Shown: positions 36,273-49,553 of the stretch, in pieces
How positions within the stretch are numbered: the first letter of the stretch is position 1
Layout: each line of letters opens with the position of its first letter
Source of the DNA: Mariannaea sp. PMI_226
Taxonomy: Eukaryota; Ascomycota; Sordariomycetes; Hypocreales; Nectriaceae
Length of the DNA stretch: 64,000 nt
Assembly (NCBI GenBank): GCA_024336345.1
Contig: JANFOG010000010.1
Coordinates: 124,001-188,000 of the forward strand
Direction: 5' to 3'
Made by a program: the position numbers and the translations under genes
Notes under the pieces: generated by a model
Databases searched by the model: none
What the model was told of the DNA's origin: nothing
What the model saw: the letters and a program-made list of their open reading frames with translations, nothing else

Positions 36273-39094
36273 CTAGATGTTATCGCTATCATCTTCGCTG
36301 GATTGATTGTCCTCGTCATCAGCATCTTCAACGGTGACCGCTCTGCCCTTCCCTTTAGCAGATGAATCTTCGGAGGCGCTTGACTGGCTTAATTCGTCTC
36401 GTTGCTGCGCCAGCACATTTGACTCTTCTTGCTCCGAACCTGACTGAGAGGGCGCGGCTGGTCCAGCTGCTGTCTGTGTGTCAGTTCGGACAACAGATTC
36501 TGCCTGCTCCAGGCGAGAGCTGGATCCAAACAGCTGGGCAGAGCCTCCCCAGTTAGGCATCCTTGGGCTAGGTGCGACGACAGGGGGAGGGTCAACGGCT
36601 CGTGTGAACGGCGCTGCAGGTGTAAAGCCATTGACTGGCTGGTTTTGGTTCAACATCACTTGCGGGGTCGCCTCCATGCTATGTGTTCCATCACCGCGGT
36701 TCTCAGCGGGCAACGGCTGTGTTGGGGTAGGGGTGGGGTGAACACTGGTTCCCTCTCCGTTGTTGGAGGTCGAAAGACCAGCTTGAAGTGATACCTGTGT
36801 AGAAGCCGAGGAGCCATCCACTCTTTGTAGAGGCATCAATGACCAGCCAGGGGGGATAATAACTCCTTCTGGGAGTTCAGGACTTCCTGCAGGAATTGGA
36901 GTAGAATTGCCAGAGGCAATGTGACGAGCCATCAGAGGGCTCTGGTTTCGAGGGGGGACCGAGGGAAATGTAGAGAATGGCGCAGGTTGCATGGCAGGGA
37001 TTTGGGGCACTAATTGAGGATGGTTAAACTGGGCCACGGTAGGAAACTGAGGAATTTGGAGACCGGATCCAGCCGAAAGCTGGGATTGCGCAATCGGTAG
37101 CTGCTGATCTTGCTGCTGATGTCGTTGGCGAAGACGGTGTAACTCAGCCGTAAGTAGTTGGAAAGTCTGTAATTCTTGCTGCGCGTTTTGAAGCGACTGT
37201 GCCTCCCGCTGGATCATTTGATCCAGTTGTTGCAGAAGAGTCCCAATATTCTGAAGGTTATCTCCCGTCAGGATCTCATTAGAAGTAGAGGCATTAGCCG
37301 GCGTAGCGGTAGGATTTGCTCCAGCCTGCTGCGGGCCCAGAGCCAAGCCCTGGTTGAGAACCCCTTGTGGCAAGCCAAATTGCTGGGCCAGTTCCCGAAC
37401 CTGCTGGCGGTTGGCACCAAATCCGACTCGTATCGGGCCAAGGTTGAATACCCTTGCCCGGCCAGCTCCAGGTTGAGGGTTGGCTCCAGCACCATCAACT
37501 TGTCCTTGGGCAAGACCTCCATCCCCGTTAGCGGGAGGTTGCTGTTGGACTTCTCCTGGTTGTCTACCTCCAATTTCTATCCGGAGACCAGCGCCAGCAC
37601 GTTGCGGTTGCCCAGGCCGGGCAGGCTCAACACCAGTGACAGGGCTACGGCAAGTAGGGCAAACTTGCTGCCGTTCAAGCCAGCTCTTTAGGCAGCCAAG
37701 GTGAAGAATGTGCCCACAGGGCAATTTTTTGGGTCGAACTCGATCCATAGCCTCGGGGTTGTTGTCTGGATCCCAGGGGCGCATTTCCTCACGGCAAATG
37801 ATGCATGTGTCTTCTCTGGAGAGCTCCTCTTGCGTTGCATCGGGATATTTGTTCATCTCCTGTATAGCCTTTCGGTATCGGAGCAGGGCCGACAATCGTT
37901 TCACAAAGTCGCGAGACGTGATGAAGAGGTCTCTCATGATATGGATCGGCAAGCCGTAAAAAGTCAGAAGCATGAAAAAAAAGGCAATGTATATGCCAAG
38001 TTTGATCATATCTGCTGCTGTTAGCCGGGTGGACGGGCCAAGGGGATGGTACATCTTCAAACTTACCGACTAATAGATCAAGCCACAAAACCCATTCCCC
38101 CTTTGCCGACCATCCAGGAACTTCGATATCCATCTCATCAATGTCATCTTCGTTTGGCAAGGGCTCCGACATATCTACCTCTTCGCCCGCAGCTTCAGCG
38201 GCCACTCGTCGACGGATAATTGCCTCCCGCTCCTGCCGAACCTCTGCCCTGCGCTCTGCAAGACGCTTGCGCTTCTGCGCCTCCTGGATATTGTGTTCGG
38301 TGAGCGATAGCGCATATCGCGCTCCGGTTCTCCACGAGCAGGTGGCCAACACTGCAAACTCAAAGAGGAACATAACCATCATATTCGGTCGTGCCTGTTG
38401 AATCACTGTGTTGATAGTGTACCGAAGAATGTAAATGTCGTAAATGAAGCTGAGGGAAAGCGAGATACTCAGTCGCAGGTGAAACAGTCGCGGGTTCGCG
38501 GGAGGTTGTTGCTCCAGGATTTCGACTCGTCCATCGCCAATCCACCCCCAAACCTTGCCGGTGACCAGCGCGGCAAACATGACAAGGAACCAAGCGCCGA
38601 TCTCCTCTCTGAATATGGTCATGGCCAAACATGTCTCCGTAATCGCAAACCATGCTCGTTCGGTAAGCTGTTCGACCTCAACAGCTCGTAAAGGTCCGAA
38701 GAATAGTCGTGTGAGGGCATATATGAAGCTGCTATATACTAGCAATGAAAAGTTGACCAAAGCCTAACATGTGGTTGTCGATCAGCATATGAAAAATAGA
38801 GAGAGGATGGGGAGGTTGGAGGGGGTAAAATGGCCTATGGGATATGCGTGAGGGACACTGACCAATAGACAGAAGTTACTCTGGGCCAGATAAACCATAG
38901 CAGAATAAAAGTTGGCTCGCTGATAAAAGGCGGATAGCACCACGGTGCCCGCGAGGGCCGTCGAGGCCTGCGTGAATGCGCATTAGCTTGAGATTCGATA
39001 TGTCGAGCCATAGGAGCTCCGTGTGAATGGGGCTCTCGACTCAGCTCACACCTCACAGCGAGTAACTTACCCCAGCGTACCAGCTCAGCCGCAT
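36273..39094 (-). CDS. hrd1: Hrd1 ER-associated degradation E3 ubiquitin ligase
   Basis: Model: exons 39094-39071, 38967-38863, 38763-38067 and 38011-36273; 2565 nt, 854 aa. Multispanning ER-membrane ubiquitin ligase and core of the retrotranslocation channel for misfolded proteins. The N-terminus [20 protein letters not shown] leads into several hydrophobic spans up to about residue 330. The RING-H2 finger (CIICREEM ... [15 protein letters not shown] ... CPTC) follows PDATQEEL. A long Gln/Pro/Ser-rich cytosolic tail ends in an acidic stretch ([18 protein letters not shown]). An in-frame ATG at 39103 would add three residues, but it has a poorer context. The last intron ends in three consecutive CAGs; I used the third because the CTAAC branch point touches the first. 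Confidence 0.93.
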
Positions 39095-39650
39095 CTTGGG
39101 CATAGGGGATTCTTATGGGAACGTGTATGTCCGAAAACTCTCGGGGGTTGGGGAAAGAATAAATCACACATTCAACCCCATTGTTGAATTCCCACAGCAG
39201 CCCTTCGTAATGGGTAGATTTGGACCTGGTTACTTCCACTGTCGCTTGATGCCACGTTTGGAGTGGCCACACTGACCGATGACGCAGTGCAGGGATCTGT
39301 AGGCGTTTGCACGTGACTCTGACATCTCTGCGGCTCAGTTGCACGTCTTTTCGCCGGTATTTAGCCGTACGATAGGGAATTTCCAGTCCATGTAATTGGT
39401 GTTTGAGCCCAGACAATCACTAGGTATCTGCCTACCCTGAAGCCGAGGATAATAAATCGTCAACTTGTCAGATAAATCCGTCGGTAATACTAGTTACACT
39501 TCCAGCGGACTGGTTTCCATATTCTCGTGCCATTTTTTTAGCTATTAACACTGGGTTTTTATTTTTTTCTCTACTCGTGTGAAGCAGTCAATTCACCTAT
39601 CTCGGACTTGGACAGGCACTTGGACAGGCTTCCATATTTCATAGTGGAAT
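39095..39650. promoter_or_regulatory. Divergent promoter region (Hrd1 / AhpD-like)
   Basis: 556 bp between outward-facing starts. CACGTG at 39310-39315 (in TTGCACGTGACT) is the only consensus I recognise. A bZIP factor such as Hac1, the unfolded-protein-response activator, could use a site of this kind, but so could bHLH factors. Confidence 0.4.
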
Positions 39651-40526
39651 ATGATGGCTGCCTCAACTCCAATCATGACACCTGCTTTGATCAATTATAT
39701 ACGGAGACAACCTCACCTTCCTCGAAACTCATGGTACTTCATAGCAGCCACAACATTATCCAGCTTAAACAGGCCAGATGAGCTTCCAAAGATATACAGC
39801 CATGCACTCGAGGAAGAATCGAGCGCCACTGAGGTCAACGGAAACGAATACTACCTTCTCGTCTCGAGACGGATACGCGAAGCACTTATCAAATCCTCTG
39901 CCGTGGGAGGAATGCCAAAGGTGTGAAAAACATATTACAGAGACCTACATGTGAACAAGACCTAATACACAATAGACTATCAATGCTCTGATGGCATTGA
40001 AGGCGGTCACCCCTGAAGACCTTCTCGATACGCCGGGTATAGAATCAAGATTGTCATCAAGGTTTCAAGACATATACAACACACCGGCACCACAGATCAT
40101 AGAGCGTGGCCAGACTTTTTTCGACAAACTTTACGGGAAGATATCAAGACGTATCATGGGACAGATGGACCGATCAGGCTCAGAGGACCTGGGATTGATG
40201 GCAAGACTAGTATACGGATACATCCTTAGCAATGCGGATGTTCTAACGCCAGTCGAAACATCATTTGTTCTCATTGCAAGCCTTATCCCGCAAGACGTAA
40301 GTGTCGAGTTGGCGTTGGTAACTTACATCCAGTGACTAACTTGGAAAAGGTCAATCCCCAACTTAAAGGTCATCTGCGCGGCGCTCTCAATGGGGGCGCG
40401 AGCCCGGACGAGGTGAGAGCTGTTAGGGACATAGTCATCAAGATATGTGAGGCGTCCGGCATGCGGAGGCTTGGCCAAGATTCTGTCGGCGGATGGGGTT
40501 GGAGGAGTGAGATTGCCAATGTGTAA
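39651..40526 (+). CDS. AhpD-like (carboxymuconolactone decarboxylase fold) protein, function unknown
   Basis: Model: exons 39651-39920, 39976-40296 and 40350-40526; 768 nt, 255 aa. An all-helical AhpD/CMD-like protein. It has LPRNSWYFIAATTLSSLNRPD, RRIREALIKSSAVGGMPKTI and the repeat-like NADVLTPVETSFVLIASLIP ... KGHLRGALNGGASPDEVRAV, which corresponds to the core of the fold. I see no CxxC, the redox pair of true AhpD alkylhydroperoxidases, so peroxidase activity is doubtful. Introns are GTGTGA...TAG, GTAAGT...AAG, and all junctions are phase 0. Two adjacent ATGs open the frame; the first is used. Some fungal relatives carry a peroxisomal or mitochondrial label; no clear targeting signal is visible here. 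Confidence 0.8.
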
Positions 40527-41303
40527 CCCAGGTCATGCATGTATGGCAGTGAGCAGTAGACCCTGTATACATAAAACCAATAACCAAAAATCATCGATTA
40601 TAGAATGATGATAGGGGCTGTATCATCAAAGCATTGTAATAAATCGGATGGGATGTCGGTCACTCAAGATTTCAGATATCTGAACGAGTCTGTAGAAGCA
40701 TCGTCGACTATAACCTACCCTAGAGATAACACACGTATTTCAGACATCCAACATCTTCACACGTCACACCTCGGAAATTAAAAGGTGGGCATCAACTCGC
40801 AAAAGAGATTTACGACTGCGGAAATTCTCAAATTCCACACATGCATGCATGTCATCATAGTAAACACATATCCATCTGTCATGCCATGCGACTCATTCAA
40901 CATGGCCGCATTACAGACATGTCTGCAAACCCCGTCTCGCTAGTTGGGGTTCATGTTAGGCAGATTGGTCAATTACGGATTCCCTTTCACAGAACAAGAC
41001 ATTAAACAACTCCAGAAAATGGAGTTCCTCACTCTGACTAACCCGAGGATTTACGGGTATACCGTTTCAAGATGCAGTTCCGATGGGGCCGCTGGGGGCT
41101 ATCGGGAGGGAAGGGGAGATTTTCTCCGTCATTTCTCGACAGTGAGAGTTGAAAACTAGCATTCCGATCCTTCCCACTCAAACTCCGCAAGGGAGGGAAG
41201 GGGGGGAGACTGACACTTCGTGTGAGACTACTGGGCGAGAGTGATTGTGCAGAGCAAACAAACAGAGCCGCAACTATGAGGGGAACACCCCGAGAGAAAT
41301 CCT

Positions 41304-41321
41304 TGCGGAAAGGTTTCCGCA
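41304..41321. repeat. Perfect short inverted repeat
   Basis: TGCGGAAA-GG-TTTCCGCA: two 8-bp arms with a 2-bp spacer, inside a strongly purine-biased stretch (about 41160-41560). Function unknown. Confidence 0.7.
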
Positions 41322-44300
41322 GTTAGGCGAGCCCGCAGATCAAAGACACCAAGAGAGAGGAAAGTATGTAGAAGAAAAAAATCGACGACCCCGTCTCTGG
41401 TGCGAGGGTCACGCGCCAAGACATGGACCGGGGAACAAGGAGAAAGGGACAAGGGGGGCCTTGGTCTTGGGAAGGGATTGACTTGGGGGAGACCGGGGGC
41501 TGGGGGACCGGGGCCCGGAGTCCGGAGGGGTGACGAGACGGGGTCAAAGGTGGTGTGTAAACAAGGCCAAATCCCACACTGCCGTCCATTCGAGGCCAGC
41601 CATAGAACTCCGAATCGACACCAATGATGATACTGGCTACTGGGCTCGATGCAGGAGATGGTGGGAACCGCGCCTCGATCAAAACAGGACATGGCTGTAA
41701 TTAGCAACTCGCTGGGACTTGTCAGTCGAAAGGATGTCTGGCTGTTCCGTGAGCCCTTCAATCTTGGCCGCAGCAGATATTTGGTCTTTTGGTGGTCAAG
41801 GCCCCTTGCACCGGGAGGGGGTTTGTTCACGATGCTCATCCATATCCAAACCTGAGACAAAGTTTTGACACTCTGCCGTACTATGTAACATAAGACCTGT
41901 CTAACTCATACCGTACGCTGTTCTACGTATTGGGCACAAGCGCGAGTACATGTACAACAACTTGTTCCTTGCTTCAACAGCATCCTTTCAAGCCCCGACC
42001 GCCAAGAGGCAAACAGAGCGCGGCGAGGCTACTTTGCCTTGTCCGCCACGTCAGATGTGACAGAGAACTAACAAACGATAGACAAGAGACGAGACTCCCA
42101 CCTATCGACATCACGAGGCAGCAACCCCCGCATCAGACCTCATTGTGACCAAAGTGTGTTGTAGCCTTGCATGGGGGGAGGGGGGTAACCGCCTGGTCTG
42201 GCACCATGGCCCCGCGTCCTTCTCGCGAACTGAATACAAAGAAAACCCTTTGGCAGCTTGGGATATTCTTGACAGCATTCACAGTCCCTTTCTGTATAGG
42301 CAATGATACAAGCCAATCAATGGGCGAAAAAGCTGGAGGTGCTCGACAGTTTGAGGCCCATGGGACCCCCATTGGTTGAAATCCCTGTTTCCAGCGGGAA
42401 GAATCCTACGCGCTTGGCCAATTTTCTCCAGGATGCATACAAAGCTTATGCGGCCACGCAGATTTGTAAGACTTTTTAGCCTACATAAAACAGGGAAACT
42501 GGTAGTTGAGACAGCATCACGACCTTGTCAGTGGTGCTCAACCCATGAAATCTCCCTTGTGCTACCCTGTAACGCGAGAGACCGCATTTTGTGTTTGCTT
42601 TGTCCTTGCCGGTTGCAATAAATGGGTTTACTATGTATCCATTCCAATGCGGTGGGCTGCAGTCATCGCCCACGCATATTGACGAAATGAGAAAAAGAAA
42701 CGAAAAACGCTCCAGGTACATCCTTGCCCATAAGAAGTGTCCATGAGGCATAGCATTATTAATATGTATACCATAGGATCTTCGTCCCTCTCTTCTACTC
42801 TAGCGTGAATATGTTGTGGCAGAGATGCAGTACAAACTGGGCGGGCTTGAAGAAGCAAGAATGCCTAGATGTGGGGAAGTTGGTGAGAGAGCGGGATGTG
42901 GCCAACAAACCCGCGTTTGCCTTGCACCGTACGGAGTACGGAGTATTGAAATAGACTATTGTTTACGGAGAACGGAGAATGATATAAAATTCGCCGACGG
43001 AGAAAGATGGGCGGCCGTCTTTAGAAAACTGTACCAACCTGGGCAAATGTAGTTTACCATTTGCTAGTGCTATCGGTACATTATCGAGTTGTTGACAATC
43101 ATACGAGGTAGATAACTCAATACATGTGCACACATAGTATTTTGCCTATATTGGAAATACCCTCATTTATTTTTTTTTTGCCTCGGTACAAATGCTCCCA
43201 GCACGGCGACAGACGATCATGTGTGGCGGTTGCCACCTGGCTCGGTAATTGAGACAATTCTTCCTCCTCTCCCTTTTCTTTTTCTTCTTCTCACCTCTCT
43301 TGCGAAAGTCCTAATAAATATGACAACCTCATCAAAATATATTGGCTCATTCTGCTTGCTGGTAGAATGATCGAGCTAAATCTGCAATCATATTAAGGGC
43401 AATATATTTTAAAATTTACAATTGGTATGGGGTCTTAGAGATCGATAGGTATCGATGAGGTATTATTCAGCGGTTAAGGCGATGGGGGGTGAGATGAGAG
43501 AAACCTACATGGGAGGTGCCTTGCTAGCAAATTTTTTTTTTTTCAAAGGCAGAAGATGGGTTATCTTGCCTGTGTTATGATCATCATTGCAGGGATCGTC
43601 CCGGGGGGTAGGGAAGAGACCAGGATGAGCGGGGCCAAGGAGGGCACAGTCCCGTTTGGGATGTGGGCTTTGGAGCTCCAAGGCATTATCCGTGATGGAT
43701 TTGGTAGATGTGAGGTTCATATACAGCCAAGACAGGCAATGATGGAGACGCTCTAGGACCTGGACAAGCCCCCGGGAGGAGGAAACAAATTCCCTTGGAG
43801 GGGGCTGCATCTACATAGTACTGTAAAAAGCTCATCTGGAATATCCACGGACGTGGTTGGACAACTGCACCCAACAAGACGTCGACGTGCAGCAATAATT
43901 TCGGATGCGTTGTGTCCCGAGCCTGTCACACTCTGATCCAACTGGCGGGAGCGTTGCAATGACATGCCTCAACTACACCAGAGCCAGGAGAGGCAACGCG
44001 CTATTGATCCCGCGACAGGGGCTCAGGGTTCTAAGCTTCCTGGTTGCCACAATCGTCGACCGCAGGCATGAGCCTATGCCATCTGTTCGTTGTGAGATGC
44101 TTGTCGCACGTCTCTCTTTTGCTTTTTGCTGCATCGCCCTCTCCGAGACAACTAAACTCATTTGCTGCGTGCATGCCAGCAATGCCGACGCTTCTAGACC
44201 TTCATCTTTGGCACGCGACCCGTACGGTGGTTTGGAGGTTGCTATTTCGCAAGCGGTACTCCGTGTCCGTGTCGTAGGTACGTAGTCCGTTCCATATGAA

Positions 44301-46191
44301 CAGTCCTATGTAATTAAGTTAATCAATCACTACCTACGGAGTAGTAGTCTGTACTCGATGTTCTAGTCCTTGTACTCAGTGACGCTTTCGCCATGGGTTA
44401 TGCTAGGATGGGCACCTACACGTGGTCGGGCCCAGCGCCAACTCACGGGCTGGGCCATCGCCAATCCTCATCCACCAGGCGTGCTAGTCGACAGGGGCCT
44501 CAGAAGCGGCATGGCGCGCATCACCCACTGTGTCGGGTCACCCGCGGCAGAGGAACGAAGATCCAGGTCAAACGACGCCGTCAGACATTCTGTGCTCGCT
44601 GGGTTGCCCACACTCCCGGAACCAGTCTGCTCCCAGCCCACACACAAAGCCAGATCAACCTTCCCATGGGGTAGGGAGGTTGAAGCTGCTTGGGCCGTCA
44701 GCAAGCATCATGTGTCCTCAACACCCTCGTCAATGTGACGAGGAGCGGCCTGCTAGTGGTGAAGGATCCCCCTTGTCATGTCCCAGCTTGTTCTCCCACA
44801 ACCAGCGGGAAGGTAAGACAATACGACCCGCGTACATCTCTGAGTATGTGGTTCTTGTGCCCTCCCATCTCTTCATTGGCTTATTTAGCCCGCGAGCCGT
44901 CGACCCAAGATCATTGAAGGATTCGATGGGATGCCTGGATGGCGCATTCGGTGTCGCTAGCGCAACGGTAAGTGTGCAGGAGTCACTCTTGCGTGCGGTC
45001 CGTGTTGCGAGGTGGTCTCTGAGATGGATACTATGTAGCCCGTTTTACCGCCAGTTTACGGAGGAATAATGCCTGGCCTATCCACCTCCCGCCGCTCCCT
45101 TCCTCCCCCCCCCCCTCCCCAATATCCCCTATGAGTTTGGAGTAACGACATGGCAAGCAAGTGACGCCATTGCCAATAATTGACTGCATGAGCAATCTTT
45201 CTCATGCTATTTGGGCAAAACGGCCGAAACGCTTCACCTACCTAGGGTGGTGGGATGGATATGCACGCCGGTAAACTCCGTCCATGCAATAGCTTCTGCT
45301 GGAGTACCTGAGGTCCGTCCCAAAGTAGCTTACAGTACAGACTACATCCAGAACGCGAAGACGCAAGTTGGTGTGCCGTGTGCCCACTTAGGAAAGAAGA
45401 GTCAACTGTCTCTCCATAGATTCATTCCAGAGAGGGATTAAGACGAATCCAGTCCAGTCCAGTTCCTGGAGATAGTTAGCCCAGTCATCCGACGCTCTGG
45501 ATGTGGCTGTCGATGGCGCGGAATTGACCTCTGATGCGCATATAGTCTGCACACCTGGATCTCATAATTCCTTCTGCTACTCCGTATATTGGCGAGAATG
45601 CAACGCTATCATGGGTAAAAACATACGGATTGATGCCCGCGGCCCGGACCAGAACGTTGGGACACTGACCGAGACTCGGGCGGGGGATGCATCCGCGATA
45701 CTACAGTACAGGGCAATTGCAACTCTAGTGGCAAGGCTCGGCAAGCAGTCGCTGTGATACGTCGGGTTTCCTCTTCGTCGTGACTAGATTTCGAGCGAGT
45801 TTCCGAACTAGCCGTGGGGAGTTCTGTAGTACCGTAGTATTTTGCAGATCCATTTTCGATCTCACCTCGTTACATGGCTGTCCCTTGACGAACAAAATGA
45901 GCTGTGGGCTTACTTGTCCTTTGACGATGGAGGAATGGAGCTTAGCCGGCTACTCTTCCTTGCTGCGGAGCCATTTGTTCCCGCCCAGCCAATCACCTGC
46001 TCGAATGGCCGCGGCAGTTGAACAGAGCCGCTGTAGTGGGTGATGTTGGCAGGCAAGGAGTCGCTTTCCTGATAGAATTGAGATGTGAATATTCGTTATA
46101 CCCCTGAACAACAGCCCGCGTTTTTACTGTATGTGTTCCTGCAAAGTTTCAATCCTAGACTGTCACACAGATAGATTGTATACACCCCGTA

Positions 46192-46227
46192 TTACTACTA
46201 CTACTATTACTACAACTACTACTACTC
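46192..46227. repeat. ACT/ATT trinucleotide microsatellite
   Basis: About 36 bases of TACTAC repeats with three interruptions (TATTAC, CAACTA). Confidence 0.85.
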
Positions 46228-48270
46228 TGCACTCGTAACCCCCCTTCGTTCGGGAAACTACATGGGTCCCTTCCAAGTAATCCGTATCAATCTACAGATT
46301 ACGGATATCTCAGGGCCACTTCAATCTGCTGCATCAGCCTCAAAACTGCTAGTATAGTCAATCTGTTGAAATTTTCCCAATAGACGAAGTGACACCAGGA
46401 TTCAGGCTGATTCGCATTTCAACTTTTACACCCCTTCCCCCTTGAATCGCACCAAAATGATATCACATGTAACCTAGCGTTTGGATGTTGCTCAATCTCG
46501 TAAACCGGCTTCTGAAGTACGTAATAAGTTGTTCATTATCGTGCTTGTGATATGGCTCGAGATTGATAATTTAAACCATAAATGTCAAGTACTTTGTGTG
46601 ATACGACCGTCCCGAGGGTGAGTGCAACGAAAGCTTGAACCTTGTCCCAGGTCAAATCAAAAGTAAAAACGAAGTAAAGTAATAAAACTGGCGATCACTT
46701 CACCGGATTTGTCACGTTGGGGTCTGAGGCTCCAGTCCAAATGTTCTGCACCTTGTACACATGTTCACAGTTGGATAATGGAGGTGTAGCTTTCCAGAGC
46801 CCTGCTGCCTCCATCATATCAGAAGTTTTCAAAAGTACGTAGCCACGTTCCCCTGAATGTATCTGGATTTTCAACGGAGTCTGCGCTTCCTGAATATTGC
46901 TTTTGTTTCCAAAGGCGAAAGGCCCGGGCGCTGGGTCTAATTCGATTTGTGGAGTGATGTCACAAGCTCATCTCGATCGAACCTCCTCCTCGGGCCAAGT
47001 TCATCATGTTGCATTGCATCTCCTCCAAGTCCAGATAAGATCTTTCGCCGCCTACCTAAGAAGCGGAGCGAATGATATGTTCTTCAGGTCCTATGATCGA
47101 TATCATGTATTAAATTCGGACGTGGAGAAATGCCATTCAGCTGTACTCATGAAGGTGACACCGCATGACCAATTATTGGTATTCTCATCAGGGTCATTCA
47201 CCGTGATGATCTGTCCCAGAGCATGCCAGAGAAGTTGGTCGCCAAAATTTTTTCGCTCTTCTTTTCTTTTTTTGCGGTGACCCTTGGGTCACCAGGGAAG
47301 AAGTGGCATAATTACAGGGTGCAGACGGTATATGTGCACAATTAAACATCGAGACAGGGATAGCTGGTGAAGGCATCTCGACGAATTGAGGACTGGTATC
47401 GACTAGGAAGCTCAGTGATGCAAATATCAGCTTATCTCTTTGCTTCTTTCGTAGACCCAAGCAGTGTTGCGGCGTTGAATCCTACAAGTCCATTTGCTGT
47501 ATAGGTACACCACCAGTAGCGACTTGTATGACAAGGATCTAGACGACTGAAATGATACTTCGGTGTCGAAACCCTGAGGAAAAGAAGACACCAATATACA
47601 TACATACGTAATAGCACAAACGAAAATGGATGAGGTCTTGATAAGAGCGAGGATTATCTTTTCTCTGACATGTCTTTTATGTTAGTGGAAGTGGGGAAGA
47701 AACCCCCCACCTTGCGAAGAAGCGCGGATTGGGCATTGGCGCTCGGCGTGACAGTTTTGAACGTTATTGGACTGGGCCTCATCTCAAGTGAGTAGCTTCT
47801 GGCCTTCATTTGAAGAAGCTCAGGCTGGAGCTTCGGGCAAACGGCCACCAATCTGACCAGAGACAGTGGTGGAGAAGGACGAGAGCGGTCAGGCTGACTA
47901 TTGGCTACGACTATCGGCGAGGCCGAGCGACCATGCCAACCTTATTGCCAGCAAGGGCTAGTCCAGCCAATCAGAGTCCATAGGCAGCCGGGAGTCGAAT
48001 GGAGAGACTCTCTCCCTTGGCTTGGGATTGAGGGTCGATGTTGGAACGTGGTGCCCTGAGTTCGTTGCTCAACTCATTGGCAGTGGGCAGTGGACAGGCG
48101 GTTTGCGGCGGAGGTGGCGTTCACTTATTGCCTGGCCTTGCTCGTTCGCTCGGATTCATCAATCCAAGCTAAGAATTTCAAATCGCGAACAGCATTCAAG
48201 CTCCAGAGACAAGACAGGGATGCTATGTAGGGTCTCCGTCCCAATTAGGTTGCATGAATAAATATAACTT

Positions 48271-48288
48271 GGATGGATGGATGGATGG
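48271..48288. repeat. (GGAT)n microsatellite
   Basis: Four and a half perfect GGAT units. Confidence 0.85.
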
Positions 48289-49523
48289 AATCAGACGACC
48301 CAAATATCGTCATAGAAGTGTTTGCGATTGAGACAAACCTCGTACTCAGTCCTGGTGTTGGTGAGGGGGGGGGTCTGGTCAGGTTGGGGGCTGATGTTGC
48401 TGCAATGCAACCGTGTAAAGCGAAGCAGTCCAGTGTTCGAGCACAACTGATGGGCGGCTATGGAGTGCGTTGACTGAGGTAGCGCGGCTCCGTGTTGGGA
48501 AAGAACAGGGGGGAAATACTCCGTGCCCCTCAGGACCAGGGAGAGTAGCCGTTCTACTAGGGAGGTAAGCGACGAAAGACGCATCTTCATCGCACTCATT
48601 ACCGCTCCTGGCGGGAGAGTTAGAGAACCAGGAGTCATTATGAAATTAAAATACAGGTATGCGACACAATGATCCATGCTCTAACTATGGCTGGTGGGAT
48701 CAGGGATCTCGTCTCCTGTCCATGACTTTGATTCTTTGATTCTGAAGCAGCTTGTTTTAGGCATTGAAAAGTATATGGTGTTTGATTGCTGCCTGTGCTG
48801 CTGCGATTGGCATTGGCATTGCACCTTTCCTGCGTTGTTGACTGGAGGGGTAATTGACCAACAGAGAGGTACGGTGTACGTCGGCCTACCTGGCACTTGG
48901 CTTGCTATGTAAAGGTACCAAGGTAATGCGTATCCACAATGGTAGATCTGTTGCCATTGAGGCCGTTGTTTCCCTGCCTCGGCCAATGGCAGCCAGTTCA
49001 GTGCTTCCTGGGTCAAGTGCCTGGCTCCTATGGGGTCTTAGGTACAAAGTACGCCCGGCCTAGGTAGGTTGTACTGTACCTGCCTGCCTAGTACGTACTT
49101 CCTCAAGCCCCTTGTGCGGTACGTGCCAACCTAGCTCTTCTTTCGACTGGTCTGTGCTCAGCCCTACACACCGACTTGCCCAAGTTGTCACTAACTGCCA
49201 TCGTCGACGCATTACCTTATTCTTAGCGCCATCAGCCACACCCTAGCGCAGCCGACTTCCCGCCTTTTTATGCTAGGAGAAATCTAGAGCTTCACTCCAA
49301 ATAGACGGTGAAGGCTGTGTTTGGTTTGCAGTTCTAGCTCAGAGAATGTTCTACTCTCTGGCATTCTGGCATGGGCCACCTAATAGTCTGTGATTTTTAG
49401 ATCATTTAGTGCACACGCGGGCTTTTTTCTTGTCTCCTTGTTCAACACACCTCTCCAGGCTCTAAATATGCCCAACTTGGTGTGTTTCCTTAGCATCTCT
49501 TCTCGAACGTGGTGTGAGTCCGG

Positions 49524-49553
49524 TTTTTTTTTTTTTTTTAACCAAAAAAAAAA
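49524..49553. repeat. T16-AACC-A10 foldback tract
   Basis: A run of 16 T, then AACC, then 10 A; the two halves can pair as a hairpin. Homopolymer lengths may be sequencing-sensitive. Confidence 0.7.

Noticed and set aside
41228..41860. 210-codon open frame on the minus strand
   Set aside because: Pro/Cys/Trp-rich chance composition, overlapped by several frames on the + strand, no recognisable domain and no splice-linked partner.
44530..45069. 179-codon open frame on the plus strand
   Set aside because: No hydrophobic core pattern or domain; competing frames of similar length overlap it on both strands.
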